NCBI GenBank assembly: GCA_003223115.1
Contig: QHXW01000288.1
Span: 1-38,701, forward strand
Length of the DNA: 38,701 nt
Source: Acidobacteriota bacterium
GTDB taxonomy: Bacteria; Acidobacteriota; Terriglobia; Bryobacterales; Bryobacteraceae
Direction: 5' to 3'
In this document: positions 14,366 through 24,508 of the stretch, piece after piece
Layout: each line of letters starts with the position of its first letter
Numbering within the stretch: position 1 is the first letter of the stretch
The notes under the pieces: generated by a model
Told to the model about the DNA's origin: nothing
Databases searched by the model: none
What the model saw: only the letters and a program-made list of their open reading frames with translations
Program-made: the position numbers and the translations under genes

Positions 14366-16210
14366 ATGTCCACTATTGAGGCTTCCCCGGCCGCGCAGCG
14401 CTCGGGCGAATTCCAACAGCCGGTAGTCAACGATTTCAGCATACAGGTTGCCACAGTTAACGGTTCCGGCAGTCAGACTGCAAACAGCGTTCTGATGCGC
14501 GCCATTTTTCAGATGGGCGTCCCTGTTTCCGGGAAGAATATGTTCCCGTCGAATATCCAGGGGCTGCCTACCTGGTTCACCATCCGCGCCAGCAAACACG
14601 GTTACATCGGCCGCAAGAAGGAAATCGATTTTCTGGTGGCCATGAATCCGGAAACGGCCCGCGAAGACGTTATGAAGCTCGAGAGCGGCGCGGCCGTAGT
14701 TTATGACGAACCGCTCAAGCTCGATGCTCTGCGGTCTGACCTGCACTTTTACCCCGTACCATTCGACAAACTGGTAGGCCCGGTCTGTCCGGAAGCCAAG
14801 CTTCGCAAACTCGTCCGCAACATGATCTATGACGGAGTTGTGGCCAACCTGCTGTCGATCGAGATGGAGGAAATCCACCAGGCGCTGATCAAACAGTTCG
14901 GAAAGCGTAAGGCCAAGGCTGCGGATCTGAACTGGGGCGCCGCCAAGGCGGGCTACGATTTCGCCGAAAAGAATCTGGCGAAAACCGACCCGTTCCGGGT
15001 GGAACGCATGAACGCCACGGCCGGAAAGATCATCATCGACGGCAACTCAGCAGCGGCGCTCGGCTGCGTATTCGGCGGCGTGACGGTGGTCACCTGGTAT
15101 CCCATTACGCCCTCCTCTTCGCTGGTCGAGTCCATGATGGGTTACCTGAAGCGGTTCCGTATCGATCGCGAAACCGGCAAAGCCACTTACGCCGTGGTTC
15201 AAGCTGAAGACGAGCTGTCTGCCATCGGCATGGTGCTGGGCGCAGCCTGGGCCGGAGCGCGCTCAGTGACCTCGACGGCGGGTCCCGGGATCTCGCTGAT
15301 GTCCGAATTCATCGGCTTGGCTTACTATGCTGAAATTCCGGCGGTCATTTTTGACGTTCAGCGGGTGGGCCCATCTACCGGACTTCCCACGCGAACCGCA
15401 CAGGGCGATATCATTTCCACCGCACTGCTCTCGCACGGCGACACCAGGCATCCCCTGTTCTTCCCGTGCTCACCCGAAGAGTGCTTCAGCATGGCCGTGG
15501 ACGCGTTTGATTTCGCCGAACATTTCCAGACTCCAGTGTTCGTCATGACTGACCTTGATCTGGGGATGAATAACTGGATGGCCGACCGCTTTGAGTACCC
15601 GTTCAAGCCCATTAAGCGCGGCAAGGTGCTGACCGCGGTGGACCTCGAAAGGCTGGGCGGATTTGCCCGCTACAAGGATGTGGATGGCGACGGCATTGGT
15701 TATCGCACGCTGCCGGGAACCAATCATCCGCAGGCCGCTTATTTCACGCGCGGCAGCGGTCATAACGAAAAAGCTCAGTACACCGAGCGAGAAGACGACT
15801 ACGTGAACAACCTGGACCGTGTGGCGCGCAAATTTGAGACCATGCGCTCGTTTGTTCCAAAGCCGCAAGTGGAAAACAACAGCAAAGCCCGTATCGGCTT
15901 CGTTTGTTTCGGGACCTCGCATCACTCGGTGGGAGAAAGCCGTGACCAGCTCAAGAACGAGTACGGTGTCGAAACGAGCTATTTTCGCCTCAAAGCTTAT
16001 CCATTCACTCAGGAACTGACGGATTTCATCCACCGTCACGAACGCGTTTACGTCATTGAACAGAACCGTGACGCGCAGATACTGGGGTTAATGCGCCTGG
16101 AGCTCACGGCGCAGGACATCGCTAAATTGAGAAGCGTGAGATATTACGGTGGCCTGCCGCTCGATGCCAGGACGGTTACCGATGACATCGTCCGTCAGGA
16201 GGGATTATGA
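14366..16210 (+). CDS. korA: 2-oxoglutarate:ferredoxin oxidoreductase, fused gamma-alpha subunit
   Basis: The large subunit of a KorAB-type 2-oxoacid:ferredoxin oxidoreductase, which interconverts 2-oxoglutarate and succinyl-CoA using ferredoxin. Of 614 residues, about 26-200 are the gamma domain (VNGSGSQTANSVLMRAIFQMG, GLPTWFTIRAS). About 220-450 form the pyrimidine-binding alpha domain with WYPITPSSSLVE (244-255), the EDELSAIGMVLGAAWAGARSVTSTAGPG stretch and the VQRVGPSTGLPTRTAQGD loop. A C-terminal domain follows (RIGFVCFGTSHHSVGE). The YPITPSS-type loop and fused gamma-alpha layout favour the 2-oxoglutarate type over pyruvate enzymes. It overlaps korB as ATGA. Confidence 0.93.
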   Translation: MSTIEASPAAQRSGEFQQPVVNDFSIQVATVNGSGSQTANSVLMRAIFQMGVPVSGKNMFPSNIQGLPTWFTIRASKHGYIGRKKEIDFLVAMNPETAREDVMKLESGAAVVYDEPLKLDALRSDLHFYPVPFDKLVGPVCPEAKLRKLVRNMIYDGVVANLLSIEMEEIHQALIKQFGKRKAKAADLNWGAAKAGYDFAEKNLAKTDPFRVERMNATAGKIIIDGNSAAALGCVFGGVTVVTWYPITPSSSLVESMMGYLKRFRIDRETGKATYAVVQAEDELSAIGMVLGAAWAGARSVTSTAGPGISLMSEFIGLAYYAEIPAVIFDVQRVGPSTGLPTRTAQGDIISTALLSHGDTRHPLFFPCSPEECFSMAVDAFDFAEHFQTPVFVMTDLDLGMNNWMADRFEYPFKPIKRGKVLTAVDLERLGGFARYKDVDGDGIGYRTLPGTNHPQAAYFTRGSGHNEKAQYTEREDDYVNNLDRVARKFETMRSFVPKPQVENNSKARIGFVCFGTSHHSVGESRDQLKNEYGVETSYFRLKAYPFTQELTDFIHRHERVYVIEQNRDAQILGLMRLELTAQDIAKLRSVRYYGGLPLDARTVTDDIVRQEGL

Positions 16211-17250
16211 GCACAACACCGGCACCGCCACCCAAAAGAGTGAACCGCATCGGCCTCGAGGTGCTGAGCTACAAGGGCGCCAAGACAACCTTGTGCGCCG
16301 GTTGCGGGCACAATGCAATTTCCGAGCGCGTTATCGAAGCTTTCTACGAACTGGGCGTCCAACCCTGGAGCGTGGCGAAATTTTCAGGAATTGGCTGCTC
16401 GTCCAAGTCACCCGCTTACTTTTTGGGGCTGGCTCATGGTTTCAACGGCGTGCACGGACGCATGCCGTCCATCGCCACCGGCGCCATGCTCGCCAACCGC
16501 ACGATGCTAGGCATTGGTGTGACGGGCGATGGCGACACAGCTTCCATCGGTCTAGGCCAGTACATGCACCTGCTCCGTCGCAACCTGCCGTTCATCTATA
16601 TCATCGAAAACAACGGTGTTTATGGTTTGACCAAGGGCCAGTTCTCGGCCACGGCTGACCTGGGCTCGAAATTGAAAACCGGCACCGCGAACGATCTACC
16701 GCCGTTTGATTGCTGCTCTTTGGCGCTGCAGTGCGGCGCAACGTTTGTGGCCCGGTCATTCTCCGGCGACAAGAGGCAGCTTCAAGCGCTTCTGAAGACC
16801 GCGATCGTCCACAAGGGTCTGGCGGTGATCGACGTGATTTCGCCCTGCACAACCTTCAACGACCACGAGGGTTCGACCAAGAGCTACGCCTATATGAAGG
16901 AGCACGATGAGATGCTCCATGAGCTGGATTTCGTGCCCTTTTTCGAGGATATCTCGGTGGAAATTCCGGAAGGCGAGATCAAGTCAATCGAGTTGCATGA
17001 TGGTTCCACGCTCCGCATTAAGAAGCTGGGCCACGACTACGACCCCACTGACAAATTCACCGCGCTCAAGGCGTTGGACGAGGCCGAGCGGAAGGGCGAG
17101 GTCCTTACTGGCGTTCTCTACATCGACACCGGCAAGCCCACATTCATGGACGTGCTGAACATGGAAGACGCGCCACTGGCGACGCTGCCTGAATCCAGGA
17201 TCCGGCCGCCGAAAGAGGCGCTTCACGAAGCCATGGAAGAGTTGAGCTAG
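16207..17250 (+). CDS. korB: 2-oxoglutarate:ferredoxin oxidoreductase, beta subunit
   Basis: The thiamine-diphosphate and iron-sulphur subunit that partners KorA. Of 347 residues, Cys30 and Cys33 (LCAGCGHN), Cys64 (GIGCSSKSP) and Cys214 (SPCTTFND) are the four ligands of the single 4Fe-4S cluster. GDGD (107-110) with ENNGVYGLTKGQ (134-144) is the ThDP/Mg binding motif. The length matches the family's beta subunits. A GGAGG stands 5 nt before the ATG, and the start overlaps the korA stop, so both subunits are co-translated. No ferredoxin gene is adjacent. Confidence 0.95.
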   Translation: MSTTPAPPPKRVNRIGLEVLSYKGAKTTLCAGCGHNAISERVIEAFYELGVQPWSVAKFSGIGCSSKSPAYFLGLAHGFNGVHGRMPSIATGAMLANRTMLGIGVTGDGDTASIGLGQYMHLLRRNLPFIYIIENNGVYGLTKGQFSATADLGSKLKTGTANDLPPFDCCSLALQCGATFVARSFSGDKRQLQALLKTAIVHKGLAVIDVISPCTTFNDHEGSTKSYAYMKEHDEMLHELDFVPFFEDISVEIPEGEIKSIELHDGSTLRIKKLGHDYDPTDKFTALKALDEAERKGEVLTGVLYIDTGKPTFMDVLNMEDAPLATLPESRIRPPKEALHEAMEELS

Positions 17251-17273
17251 TTCAGTCCGGCTCAGGCCGCCGT

Positions 17274-18667
17274 CTAGACGCCCCAGAGCTCGTCAACCGG
17301 TCCGTAAACGTTCGTATCAGAAAACGGCACGTAATAGAAACCGCGCCCGAAGGGGTCGTCGTGCCGCACCGTGGTCCAATTGATTCCCATGGCGGAATAA
17401 ATGGTGGCCTCGATGTCCTCCGGTTTGATGTCCCGATTGCGCGACCAGCCATATTCCGCTGAGGCGGAGCCTTGGCCGTTGGTGGATCCGATGGTATGGC
17501 CGCCTTTGATCCCTCCTCCTGCGAAGACGGCAAACTGCTGCAGATAGTGATCGCGTCCCTGAGCTCCGGAAAGTTGGCCTACGGTGCGCCCGAACTCGCC
17601 GGCCATCACGAGCATGGTGTGATCGAACAGGCCGCTCGACCTCAGATCGTCAATCAGAGCCGAGAGGCCATCATCCAAAATCTTTCCAAGCGCAGGCAGA
17701 CGCCCGTAGATGTCGCTATGCATGTCCCAGCCGCCGAGCGTGATCTGGATAAAGCGCGTGCCCTGGTCCGCAGCGAGCACCTGTTTGGCCACCAGGCAGG
17801 CGTTGCCAAAACTGTTCTTGCCGTATCGCTCGCTGTCCGTATCTGAAAACGTGAACGCTTGACCGACGGCCGGGTTATACATCAGACCTTTTGCGGCGGT
17901 GTAGAAATTGTCGTAATCCTCCGGATCTTTACCGAAGGGAGAGTTGATGCGCAACGGGTCGTCGAGCGCGTGCAGCAGGTTCCAGCGGTTGTTAAAGCGG
18001 CCGGTGCCGTTAGGATCGGCGGGATGGGTGGTGTCGACGATACCCTGAGTCGAAGGCGTCACTTTGAATGCCGCATATTGCGCGGGAAAGTAGCCCGGTC
18101 CCGCGGCCGTGCCAGAATTAAGAGCCAGAAAGGTCGGGAACACCTGACCCGGCCGGCGTTCAGATTCCTTCTCGATGGCGACGACACTGCCGATATGCGG
18201 CGCGATGTTGCCCAACGCAGCCGCTGGGTTGCGCCCAATCTGCGTCCAGGTCTGCGCCAATGTATGCACCAGCGCCCAGGCGCGCACGGAGCGCACTATT
18301 GCTATGTCGGAAAGATGCTGTCCGATCCGGGGCAGCAGGCCCGCTGGCCACAACAGGCCGTTCATGGTGGTTGGGTTGAAGCTGGTGGGCGTGACGCCTG
18401 GCACCACTTTCAAATCGAAGGTATCGATGTGGCTGGGGGCGCCCGCCAACAGAATGAAGATGACGTTTTTCACCGTGTTCCGCGGCGTCGCCGAAGCTAC
18501 CGCGGTCTCATCCGCGGCGCGCAGCTTGCCGCACAGCCAGGATGCCGTAACGCCCGAGCCCGCGATTTCGAAGAACCGCCGGCGCGTGATGTGCGGCGGT
18601 CGAAGAAGGCCTTGTGCGGATGTGGATAGCGCTTCAAGAAGCGTTCGAATTTGTCCTGTCCTTCCAT
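17274..18667 (-). pseudogene. DUF1501 family protein, one frameshift near its N-terminus
   Basis: DUF1501 proteins are Tat-exported, sulfatase-like proteins that accompany DUF1549/DUF1553 proteins in Planctomycetes and Solibacteres. The open part (17274-18473, from a GTG) has the core VIFILLAGAPSHIDTFDLK, GGWDMHSDIYGRLP, MLVMAGEFGRTVGQLSGAQGRDHYLQQ and GGGIKGGHTIGSTN. The true start is the ATG at 18667, with GGAG just upstream, encoding MEGQDKFERFLKRYPHPHKAFFDR; this joins to PHITRRRFFEIAGSGVTASW (Tat motif) only after a frame change at about 18595-18603. A span of 1394 bp, one short of a multiple of three, fits one lost base. It lies 9 bp after its DUF1549 partner. Confidence 0.85.
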
Positions 18668-18676
18668 ATGCTCCGC

Positions 18677-20740
18677 CTAGTAATTGAAAACGAAGTCCAC
18701 TTTGTTATAAAGCGACCAGAGCAGGTCCTCAGCCGCTTGCTGACGGTTCGCTGCCTTCCCAAAACTGGCGAGTGCCATGTTTCTCTCTTGATCTGTTGGA
18801 TAACGCGAAAGCACCGCCAGGTACAGCGTGTGAATCAGTTCGTCGTCCGGCTGTTTGATATTTCGCGCGAGAAAGGCCAGTGCCTGGTCCTGTTGCGTGC
18901 ACGCGGCTGGCGACGAATTTGTCGTTCATGAGGTCGAGCGCCTGCAGGATCGAGCCCTCGGCGCGCCGCTGCTGATCATCGCGGTTGCCACGTAGAAAAT
19001 TATCCAGGAACTGACTGACCGCTCCATTCCCGTCCGGCACTCCCACCACGTCCGGAAACTGCAGGGCCCATTTGATTCGCCCAAAACCGGGGTAATCCGT
19101 CCCGTCAACCGTGGTGGCCTGGCTGAACCCGCGAATGTTGTAGCTGGGCACGATGCCGCTCGATTGCACGATGGCATCGTGAATCTCTTCAGCCCACAGC
19201 CGCCGCACCATCTTTCGTGCGAACAGGCTTTCCCAGGCGGGATTCCACGCTCCCCTATAGCGGGAGGAAAGCTGATAGACCTCGGAGTGTGTGATGTCGC
19301 GCATCAGCGATTTGAGATCGAAGCCGCTGTCGATGAAGCGCTGGGCCAGCGCGTTCAATAATTGGGGGTCTGACGGCTGAATGGTCCAGGGCGCGGGCGG
19401 CGGATTATTCGGATCGAGGCGCGCCAGGTCGAATTGGTTCGGAGGGTCGACAATTCCGCGGCCGAAGAATTGCGCCCAGATGTAGTTCACGGCGGCTTGC
19501 GCGAACTGCATGTCGGAAGTGACATAGAGAGCCAACGCCCCACGATAATCCTGACCTTGCGCGGGCGTTTCGCCGTTGAAGAAATACACGGGCGCTACCT
19601 TAACGATAGTGCCATTCGGCCGGCGCGGCGGACGATTGCCTGTGGTTGTGTTCAGCGGATAATCGTTCCGAAAACGCGGCACCTCATCCTGGACTGACCA
19701 ATGATACTTAGGCCCGTTTGCGTTCGCTGTGCGGACCCTCCGCGTGGCCGTATGCGAGAGAAAGGATGCGAACTGCCAGGCCTGGTACCGTGTAGTCCGG
19801 CTGCCCCACACGCTCAGTTGATCCAGATGTCCACGCCCGTTATGGCACAGCAAACAGTTCATGTGCGAGATGCCCAGAAAGGTCTCCGCGACATTCGCCA
19901 CCTGCTGGTCCATGATGTCCTGTACAGGGCCGCCGGTCACCACGCCACCCACTAGCCAATTGAGAGCACCCTGGTTCGGATCAAAGCTGTTTCCGCCTTG
20001 GGCCGAGATCAACTCGCGCGCCATCTGATCATACGGTTTGCCGGAGGCCAACGAATCATGAATCCACTGATAGAAAGCGTTCCGGCCCTCGGGATAACGG
20101 TTGATTTGCGTATTCCGAACGGTGTTCTTGAATAGATCGCCGAAATACAGGGTCCATCTGTCCACCCACGCGGGCGCGCCAAGCAGCTCGTCGACCATGC
20201 GCCGCCGCTTGTCGGGCGCGGTCTCTACGACAAAGCCCAAGACACGTTGAGGGTCGGGTATGCGGCCGGTCAAGTCGACCGTCGTCGCTCGGCGGATGAA
20301 TTCGAAATCGGTGGTCTTTCCGGCCGGCATGACGCCAGCGGCCTGCATATCAGCATAGAGATACGAATCGATCAGCTCCAGGTTTTGAGTGTTGGTGAAG
20401 CTGCTGAGCCGGTCAGTGCTTTGCAACCCGTTCAAGCGCCGGGTCACCTGATCGGTCAACGCGCTGAGAGTCGATTCTTTTCGACCGGCTGGACGGATGC
20501 GCTCTTCATCAATTGGGATGCCGACGCGTCGCGCGATTCGCCGAAGAAGCTACATTCGGCGTGTGCCACGGCCAACTGCTCACCGTCATCGGGCGGCTCA
20601 CTCGCTGGGTCGGCTGGCGTTCCACCGGTAACAGCCGCATGGGCCACAGGCTGCTGGGCGGCGATGTGTGCAACGCTGAAAATCATGACGCCGCACAAGA
20701 TCAGAATCGCTCCGAGCGTATGACTTCGTTGTCGATGCAT
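18677..20740 (-). pseudogene. DUF1549/DUF1553 family protein broken by two frameshifts
   Basis: Three pieces in different frames make one protein. Piece 1 (20740 to about 20470) has a signal peptide (MHRQRSHTLGAILILCGVMIFSVAHIAAQ) and ends VEKNRL. Piece 2 (about 20466 to 18887) resumes SALTDQVTRRLNG and holds the DUF1549 core (FEFIRRATTVDLTGRIPDPQRV, WTLYFGDLF, NCLLCHNGRGHLDQL) and the DUF1553 region (AVNYIWAQFFGRGIVDPPNQFDL, MRDITHSEVYQLSSRY). Piece 3 (about 18886-18677) ends with the family's LYLAVLSRYPTDQE and DLLWSLYNKVDFVFNY. The first shift coincides with CTCTC at 20466-20470, as if a CT were duplicated. The span is a multiple of three, so the shifts compensate. It lacks the heme domain of the 27.8 kb relative. 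Confidence 0.85.
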
Positions 20741-20909
20741 CAGGGGTCTTCATGGTTCACCCGCCGCCTGCGCGGCCGTCACGCAAATATCACTCAATGG
20801 GAACACGAGTTGATGCGAGGAGTTTCTGTCATTATCTTTAGTTTATTTTAGTTTAGTTAACTCCGTGAATCTAAATCATTCGAGCCGGGAATATCGCTAG
20901 AATGGCCTC
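20741..20909. other. Divergent intergenic region with AT-rich tract
   Basis: 169 bp between the DUF1549 gene and the TIGR03437 gene. It holds a TTTAGTTTATTTTAGTTTAG stretch at 20837-20856, clearly more AT-rich than its surroundings, and a -10-like hexamer at its right end. No small gene was recognised. Confidence 0.5.
20898..20903 (+). promoter_or_regulatory. -10 element of the TIGR03437 gene
   Basis: TAGAAT, 6 nt before the ATG at 20910, within CGCTAGAATG; the identical ten bases recur at 22821-22830 before the TPR gene, also 6 nt from its ATG. There is no Shine-Dalgarno at either. Confidence 0.5.
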
Positions 20910-22781
20910 ATGGCCGTACGCGCGGGCGCAGGTCTCGTTTTACTGTTTGTTCTTTTTGCTGCCGTGCTGGCAGCGCAGACCATCACCAACCATAACTTAA
21001 GTGGGAAATATTACTTCTGTCAGCTTCTGTTCAGCACCGATGGCTCGGAAAACATCACGGATATCCGCAGTCTCTCGGGCAGCATCAATTTCGATGGCGC
21101 TGGCAATTTTTCGTTCAACGGCCAGCAGTCGGTGGGCGCCGGCCAGCCCTCGGCATCTGGCGGAAACGGAACATACTCTGTCGATCCCGCTGGAATTGTG
21201 ACGCTCACTAATCCCCTGAGTGCGTTGCTCACCCTGAATGCGCGCTGGGGAGCGGTAGGAGGTAGCGAAGCCCTGGTGATCGGGTCGAGCACGGAAACGT
21301 CCGGCAGTACCTTCGACCTTTTCGTAGCTGTGCAGGCGCCTTTTACGCCCGCTTCAAACGCCTCGCTCAGTGGTAAATATTTTGTGGGGACGCTCGGATT
21401 TGCGCAAGGCCTGGGTACCACGGTGCGCGACTCCTTTTTCAGTTTGCAACCGACCGGGCTGGGTGGATTTTCGGACATCAGCGTGGCCGGACATGCGGCC
21501 AATGTCTCTAACGGCGCGCCGCAGAGTCAGACGATTAGTGGCGCGACTTACAATCTGCAGACCGATGGCAGTGGCACAGCGTTATTCCCGCTTGCCATTG
21601 GCACAGACTCAACCCAGCAACTGCTCGCCGGGAACGAGTCCATTTTCATCTCGTCCCGAGGCAGACTCATCCTGGGAACTTCGAGTGAAGCGGGCAGGCA
21701 CGATTTACTGATCGGCGTCAAAGCCGGTGATGGTCTGGCCTGGTGGGACAAATTCTGGAGCGCAGGGCTTCGATTTGAGACCGGCGGCCAGGCAAGCTCA
21801 TACAGCGGATCGCTTTTCTCTGATGCCACGGGTAACTTGACTTTCAGCCGCCGCGTGCACCAACTGCAACCCGCTGGAGCAGTGACCTACAACTTCACAG
21901 GCGCGAATTCATATCGCTTGCAGGTCAACAGTTCGGGAACGGCGGGATTAACGAGTGTGGCGCTAGGAGCCGATGGGAATGGCTTCGTAGGCGCCGGCGT
22001 GAATGCTCAAGAGTCCACCGTGTACGAGCTGTACCTGGGCATGCGGCTTCCAGGTCTTTCGGGGCCCGGAGTTTTTCTACACCCGCAAGGAATCGTGAAC
22101 GGCGCCAGCTTCGCGCCGCCCGGCGATCCCATTGGGCCCGGAGAATTCATCTCGCTTTTCGGGTCGAACCTGGCGCCGGCGACACATACAGCCGTGCCGC
22201 CGTATCCCCCGGTACTCGGCGGCGTCACCGTCACCATCAACAACCTGCCCGCCCCTATATATCTGATCAGTCCGAATCAAATCAACGCGCTGGTGCCGTA
22301 CTCCACAACCGGATCGACGGCAACCATCGTTGTGATTAATAACGGGCAGACATCGAATCCGGTCCAGGTACCGGTAGCACAGACAGCACCGGGTATATTC
22401 TCGCTGAGCCGTAACGGGATTGGAAACGGCGCCGTACTTCATTCCGACTATACACTTGTGAACTCGGCGAATCCAGCCAAGCGCGGTGAAACGGTGCTGG
22501 TGTATCTTACGGGCCTGGGAGCCGTGAATCCTCCCGTCTTCGATGGCACTGCGGGCGGCTCGAATCCTCCGAGCAAAGCCACGGCGGTGGTGAATGTGCT
22601 GATCGGTGGTATTCCGGCAACTGTTCCCTATGCTGGACTCGCGCCGCTGTTTCCGGGCCTATACCAGATCAACGTGGTTGTGCCCGGTGACATTCAGGTG
22701 ACGAAAACCACTCCGTTACCGTTGGCCGTGCAGACGCCGGATAGTTTTCACGATCAGGTGGACCTGCTGGTAAGCCCGTAG
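20910..22781 (+). CDS. Secreted protein with TIGR03437 C-terminal domain
   Basis: 623 residues: a signal peptide (MAVRAGAGLVLLFVLFAAVLAAQ), a beta-rich N-terminal part with two rounds of LSGKYYF/LSGKYFVGTL and GNFSFNG-like repeats, and from about residue 390 a domain matching TIGR03437. Its hallmarks are VNGASFAPPGDPIGPGEFISLFGSNLAP, LGGVTVTINNLPAPIYLISPNQINALVPY, APGIFS and GAVLHSDYTLVNSANPAKRGETVLVYLTGLGAVNP, ending PGLYQINVVVP. The domain is repeated in hundreds of Solibacter proteins and is thought to act at the cell surface, though its role is not established. It is the best taxonomic marker in the window. Confidence 0.92.
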   Translation: MAVRAGAGLVLLFVLFAAVLAAQTITNHNLSGKYYFCQLLFSTDGSENITDIRSLSGSINFDGAGNFSFNGQQSVGAGQPSASGGNGTYSVDPAGIVTLTNPLSALLTLNARWGAVGGSEALVIGSSTETSGSTFDLFVAVQAPFTPASNASLSGKYFVGTLGFAQGLGTTVRDSFFSLQPTGLGGFSDISVAGHAANVSNGAPQSQTISGATYNLQTDGSGTALFPLAIGTDSTQQLLAGNESIFISSRGRLILGTSSEAGRHDLLIGVKAGDGLAWWDKFWSAGLRFETGGQASSYSGSLFSDATGNLTFSRRVHQLQPAGAVTYNFTGANSYRLQVNSSGTAGLTSVALGADGNGFVGAGVNAQESTVYELYLGMRLPGLSGPGVFLHPQGIVNGASFAPPGDPIGPGEFISLFGSNLAPATHTAVPPYPPVLGGVTVTINNLPAPIYLISPNQINALVPYSTTGSTATIVVINNGQTSNPVQVPVAQTAPGIFSLSRNGIGNGAVLHSDYTLVNSANPAKRGETVLVYLTGLGAVNPPVFDGTAGGSNPPSKATAVVNVLIGGIPATVPYAGLAPLFPGLYQINVVVPGDIQVTKTTPLPLAVQTPDSFHDQVDLLVSP

Positions 22782-22823
22782 CCGATCCGGACCACGGTTG
22801 GCGCTCCAGAGCGTAGGCCTCGC

Positions 22824-22829
22824 TAGAAT
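22824..22829 (+). promoter_or_regulatory. -10 element of the TPR/coiled-coil operon
   Basis: TAGAAT, 6 nt before the ATG at 22836, in the 54-bp gap after the TIGR03437 gene. The AAGG between it and the ATG is too close to the start to be a normal ribosome site. Confidence 0.5.
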
Positions 22830-22835
22830 GAAGGT

Positions 22836-24053
22836 ATGTGGGCCGGCGCCGCAGCTTTGTTGCTTCTGTTCGCGCCCTCGACCGACTACCAGGCGGAAGG
22901 GCTCAGGGCGCTCGACGCCAAACAGTACGACCAGGCGGTTCAACTGTTCACCCAGGCTATTCAGGCTGACCCGAAGGATTACGGTGCGCATTTCAATCTG
23001 GCGCTGGCGTATAGCTTCCTCGGCAAGGATGTTGAGGCGATTCCCGAGTATCAGAAAACGCTCGAGCTGAAGCCGGGTCTGTATCAGGCGGAAGTGAATC
23101 TGGGCATCTTGCTGGTGCAGAACAAACAAGCCAAAGAGGCTCTCCCGCACCTGGAAGCTGCGGTTGAAGCCAAGCCGAAACAGTTCCGGGCCGAGCGTTA
23201 CCTGGCTGAAGCGTATCTGGCTTTGGGCGCGTTGCCCTCGGCGGAGCAGCATTATCAAGTGGCCGCGGAGCTCGATCCCAAGTCCGCTGCCGCACAGCTC
23301 GGCTTGGCCCGGGCCAAGGCCGGCCAGAACCACTTAACCGAAGCTGCCGAACATTTCCGTAAAGCCGCCGAATTGGATGCGGCGTACAACGATGCGCTGC
23401 TCGAGCTTGCCGGCCTTTACGAGAAGAATCACGAGCCAGCACAGGCCATAGCTATTTATCAAAAATTTCAGGACAACGTTGCGGCCCAGGAGCGTCTGGG
23501 CGAACTGCTGATCGAGAGCCAGCGTTTTTCTGAAGCCATTCCCTACCTCGAGAAGGCGGTGGCGCGCGATCCAACTGCCGCTAACCGGCTGGCGCTGGCG
23601 ACAGCCTATCGCATGAATAAGGAGCTCCAGAAAGCGCTCGATCAATTGAAACAAGCCGTGGCCACCGAGCCTCGAAGCTACGATCTGCGCATGACTTACG
23701 GGCGCTCTCTCCGCGATGAGCGTATGTTCATGGCCGCCGCGCACGAGTTCAGAGCGGCTGCCGAGGGTAAGCCGGATTCCGCGGAGGCATGGAACGAATT
23801 GGCCGGTGTGCTCACGCTGGCGGGGGATTACGGGAATGCCTTGGCTGCATTGGACCGCGTCAGGACCCTGGGCCGGGAGATCCCTGGCGATTATTTCTTG
23901 CGCGCCATTATTCTGGATAAGGCGCACGACTATAAACCGGCCCTCGAGAATTATGAAAAATTCCTCGCCACAAGCGTGGGGAAGAACCCCGATGAAGAAT
24001 TTCAGGCGCGCCAGCGGGTGCGCATCATCCAGCACATCTTGAGCAAACGATGA
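22836..24053 (+). CDS. TPR repeat protein
   Basis: 405 residues made almost entirely of TPR units, about ten, after a short hydrophobic N-terminus (MWAGAAALLLLFAPS) that may be a signal peptide. Typical units are YQAEGLRALDAKQYDQAVQLFTQAIQADPKDYGAHFNLALAYSFLGKDVEAIPEYQKTLELKP and AAELDAAYNDALLELAGLYEKNHEPAQAIAIYQKF. The late unit DYGNALAALDRVRTLGREIPGDYFLRAIILDKAHDYKPALENYEKFL is well formed. It probably scaffolds an envelope complex. Its stop overlaps the next start as ATGA, so it is the first gene of a three-gene coupled operon with two small secreted helical proteins. Confidence 0.87.
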   Translation: MWAGAAALLLLFAPSTDYQAEGLRALDAKQYDQAVQLFTQAIQADPKDYGAHFNLALAYSFLGKDVEAIPEYQKTLELKPGLYQAEVNLGILLVQNKQAKEALPHLEAAVEAKPKQFRAERYLAEAYLALGALPSAEQHYQVAAELDPKSAAAQLGLARAKAGQNHLTEAAEHFRKAAELDAAYNDALLELAGLYEKNHEPAQAIAIYQKFQDNVAAQERLGELLIESQRFSEAIPYLEKAVARDPTAANRLALATAYRMNKELQKALDQLKQAVATEPRSYDLRMTYGRSLRDERMFMAAAHEFRAAAEGKPDSAEAWNELAGVLTLAGDYGNALAALDRVRTLGREIPGDYFLRAIILDKAHDYKPALENYEKFLATSVGKNPDEEFQARQRVRIIQHILSKR

Positions 24054-24508
24054 AATTTCTGTGCGGCATTTGTTTTTGTACACTGGCGCTGGCTGGGGTC
24101 CCCGATAAGCCGATCGGGTCACCGGAAGACGACCTTGCACGCTTGGAATCTGAGCCGAATCTTGAGAAGCGCGCCCGAGGGGCTTTGGACAACGCCGTGG
24201 ATGCTTTGAAGGAGGCTGAAACTGCCTATAAGAAGGCCGACCTCTCGGCTACCGGCGCCAGGCTGCGGGAAGTGCAGCAATCCGTCGAACTTGTGGAGGT
24301 CTCGCTCAAGCAAACCGGCAAGAATCCCAGCCGCAGTCCTAAGAATTTTAAGCATGCCGAAATGAAAACCCGGGGACTGCTGCGCCGGCTGGATGGTTTT
24401 CGCGATCAGATGAGTGTGGTGGACCGACCTATGATCGAGCCGGTCATTACCAAAATCCAGCAGGTGCACGATACTCTGTTGGATGGAATCATGGGAAAAC
24501 GAAAATGA
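24050..24508 (+). CDS. Small secreted helical protein
   Basis: 152 residues with a signal peptide (MKFLCGICFCTLALAGV) and a mature part predicted to be long helices: RGALDNAVDALKEAETAYKKADLSATGARLREVQQSVELVEVSLKQTG, then KNFKHAEMKTRGLLRRLDGFRDQMSVVDRPMIEPVITKIQQVHDTLLDGIMG. No known domain was recognised. It overlaps both neighbours by 4 bp (ATGA at each junction), so it is translated together with the TPR protein and the following helical protein; a periplasmic complex of the three is likely. Confidence 0.75.
   Translation: MKFLCGICFCTLALAGVPDKPIGSPEDDLARLESEPNLEKRARGALDNAVDALKEAETAYKKADLSATGARLREVQQSVELVEVSLKQTGKNPSRSPKNFKHAEMKTRGLLRRLDGFRDQMSVVDRPMIEPVITKIQQVHDTLLDGIMGKRK

Noticed and set aside
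20837-20856. TTTAGTTTATTTTAGTTTAG as a specific operator
   Set aside because: It is a simple AT-rich near-repeat; nothing beyond composition supports binding.
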